This document shows positions 13,336-13,911 of a stretch of 13,911 nucleotides of DNA, piece after piece. Source of the DNA: Chloroflexota bacterium (GTDB lineage Bacteria; Chloroflexota; Limnocylindria; QHBO01); contig VBGQ01000043.1 of the NCBI GenBank assembly GCA_005882055.1, positions 1 through 13,911 of the forward strand, given 5' to 3'. How positions within the stretch are numbered: the stretch's first letter is position 1; each line of letters opens with the position of its first letter. The notes beneath the pieces were generated by a model that searched no databases, was not told the DNA's origin, and worked only from the letters and a program-made list of their open reading frames with translations. The position numbers and the translations under genes are program-made.

Positions 13336-13911
13336 TCAGGCTCGGGCCGCGACCTCCGCTCGGACCGGGATGAGGAAGGCCATGAGGAGGCCCGCTGCGC
13401 CGGCCAAACCGACCGCGCTGATCACGATCTCGCCTCCCCAAGCGAGGCCGCCGGTCGCGGCGAGCGTCGCGAAATAGGCGGTCATGAAGAGAGCAGGCAC
13501 CGCAAATGCCATCGCGTACGGCTCAAGGCTGGGACGGGCTCGTCGGACCCACCACACCAGGAGATCGCCGACGATGCCCGCAACACCCGCGGCGACGACG
13601 AACTCGTATTCGCCGGATACAGCCGCGAGCACCGCCGTACTGATCACCAGCAGCACCGTGATCGCGCCCACCGGAAGCCTATCGATTCTCCGGGCGATGA
13701 GCAGGACGCCGACGAGCAGGATCGACTGCAGGATGATGCCGGTCGCGGCGAGCGGCAAGGACAGCTCGTTCTCGCCGGCGTTCCGGAGCGCGCTCGAGTA
13801 GAGGATCTGTCGTCCGTCGGGGGCCCATGCCTGCGTGGTCATCCATTCGTCCCGGTCGGGGGTGTTCGTCAGGTTGATGTCACCGCTTCCGGTGGTATCG
13901 ATTCGGTAGAC
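13336..13911 (-). CDS. TolB-like (PD40) propeller protein with C-terminal membrane domain, N-terminus outside window
   Basis: The frame is open to the right edge, so the true start lies beyond the window. The first 45 visible residues read as one propeller blade: VYRIDTTGSGDINLTNTP, then QAWAPDGRQILYSS, the classic 'W.PDG..I.Ys' WD40-like/PD40 pattern of TolB. The remaining 145 residues hold about five hydrophobic helices (near 52-74, 80-98, 101-122, 131-153 and 160-182) and a short basic linker WVRRARPSLEP. A secreted or outward-facing propeller anchored by a multi-helix tail is suggested. An ATG at 13842 exists but lies inside the blade and is not the start. Function is unknown; the propeller may bind a ligand or protein partner. 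Confidence 0.75.
   Translation of the reverse strand, partial: VYRIDTTGSGDINLTNTPDRDEWMTTQAWAPDGRQILYSSALRNAGENELSLPLAATGIILQSILLVGVLLIARRIDRLPVGAITVLLVISTAVLAAVSGEYEFVVAAGVAGIVGDLLVWWVRRARPSLEPYAMAFAVPALFMTAYFATLAATGGLAWGGEIVISAVGLAGAAGLLMAFLIPVRAEVAARA

Noticed and set aside
11793..13373. 526-codon plus-strand open frame opposite the ABC-F gene
   Set aside because: The ABC-F reading has all the Walker and signature motifs. The antisense translation is Asp/Leu/Val-rich low-complexity sequence from codon bias.

Overview
This GC-rich bacterial window (roughly two-thirds G+C by eye) is densely packed with genes. Several neighbours share a 4-base start/stop overlap. I see no mobile element, CRISPR array, tRNA or rRNA. 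The dense coding, the style of the sugar importer, a MutY of the short actinobacterial kind and a TolB-like propeller fused to a membrane domain suggest a Chloroflexota (Limnocylindria-like) or actinobacterial environmental genome. That placement is inference from remembered family resemblance and has modest confidence.

Left part (1-2969). On the minus strand a MutY-type adenine glycosylase is followed, with an ATGA overlap, by a peroxiredoxin-like protein cut off by the window edge. Divergent from these on the plus strand are a short aspartokinase-family protein and an overlapping GNAT acetyltransferase.

Centre (2966-10293). This is a sugar-uptake and catabolism locus. In transcription order on the minus strand it runs: HutC-type GntR regulator, family 1 solute-binding protein, MalF-like permease, MalG-like permease, polysaccharide deacetylase, and a BcrAD-type (N-acetylglucosamine kinase-like) sugar kinase. 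A GH4 6-phospho-beta-glycosidase is transcribed the opposite way from the regulator. No transporter ATPase lies in the window, so a shared MsiK-like ATPase elsewhere is presumed. The logic is import of an oligosaccharide, plausibly an amino-sugar or beta-glucoside, then deacetylation, phosphorylation and hydrolysis of the phosphorylated glycoside. The regulator probably controls both directions from the AT-rich spacer at 8897-9012.

Three genes of this locus look damaged or mis-assembled. The kinase has an out-of-frame internal deletion near 3255-3275. The binding protein has no usable start codon and no signal peptide. The deacetylase has no ATG, GTG or TTG start in front of its first catalytic motif. 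Either the locus is decaying or the underlying assembly has small errors here; the sequence alone does not decide.

Right part (10312-13911), all minus strand: a TolB-like propeller/membrane protein cut by the right edge, an ABC-F ATPase, and an EamA/DMT exporter whose GTG start overlaps the ABC-F stop. I found no clearly new molecular system. The most interesting material is the combination and state of the sugar locus.
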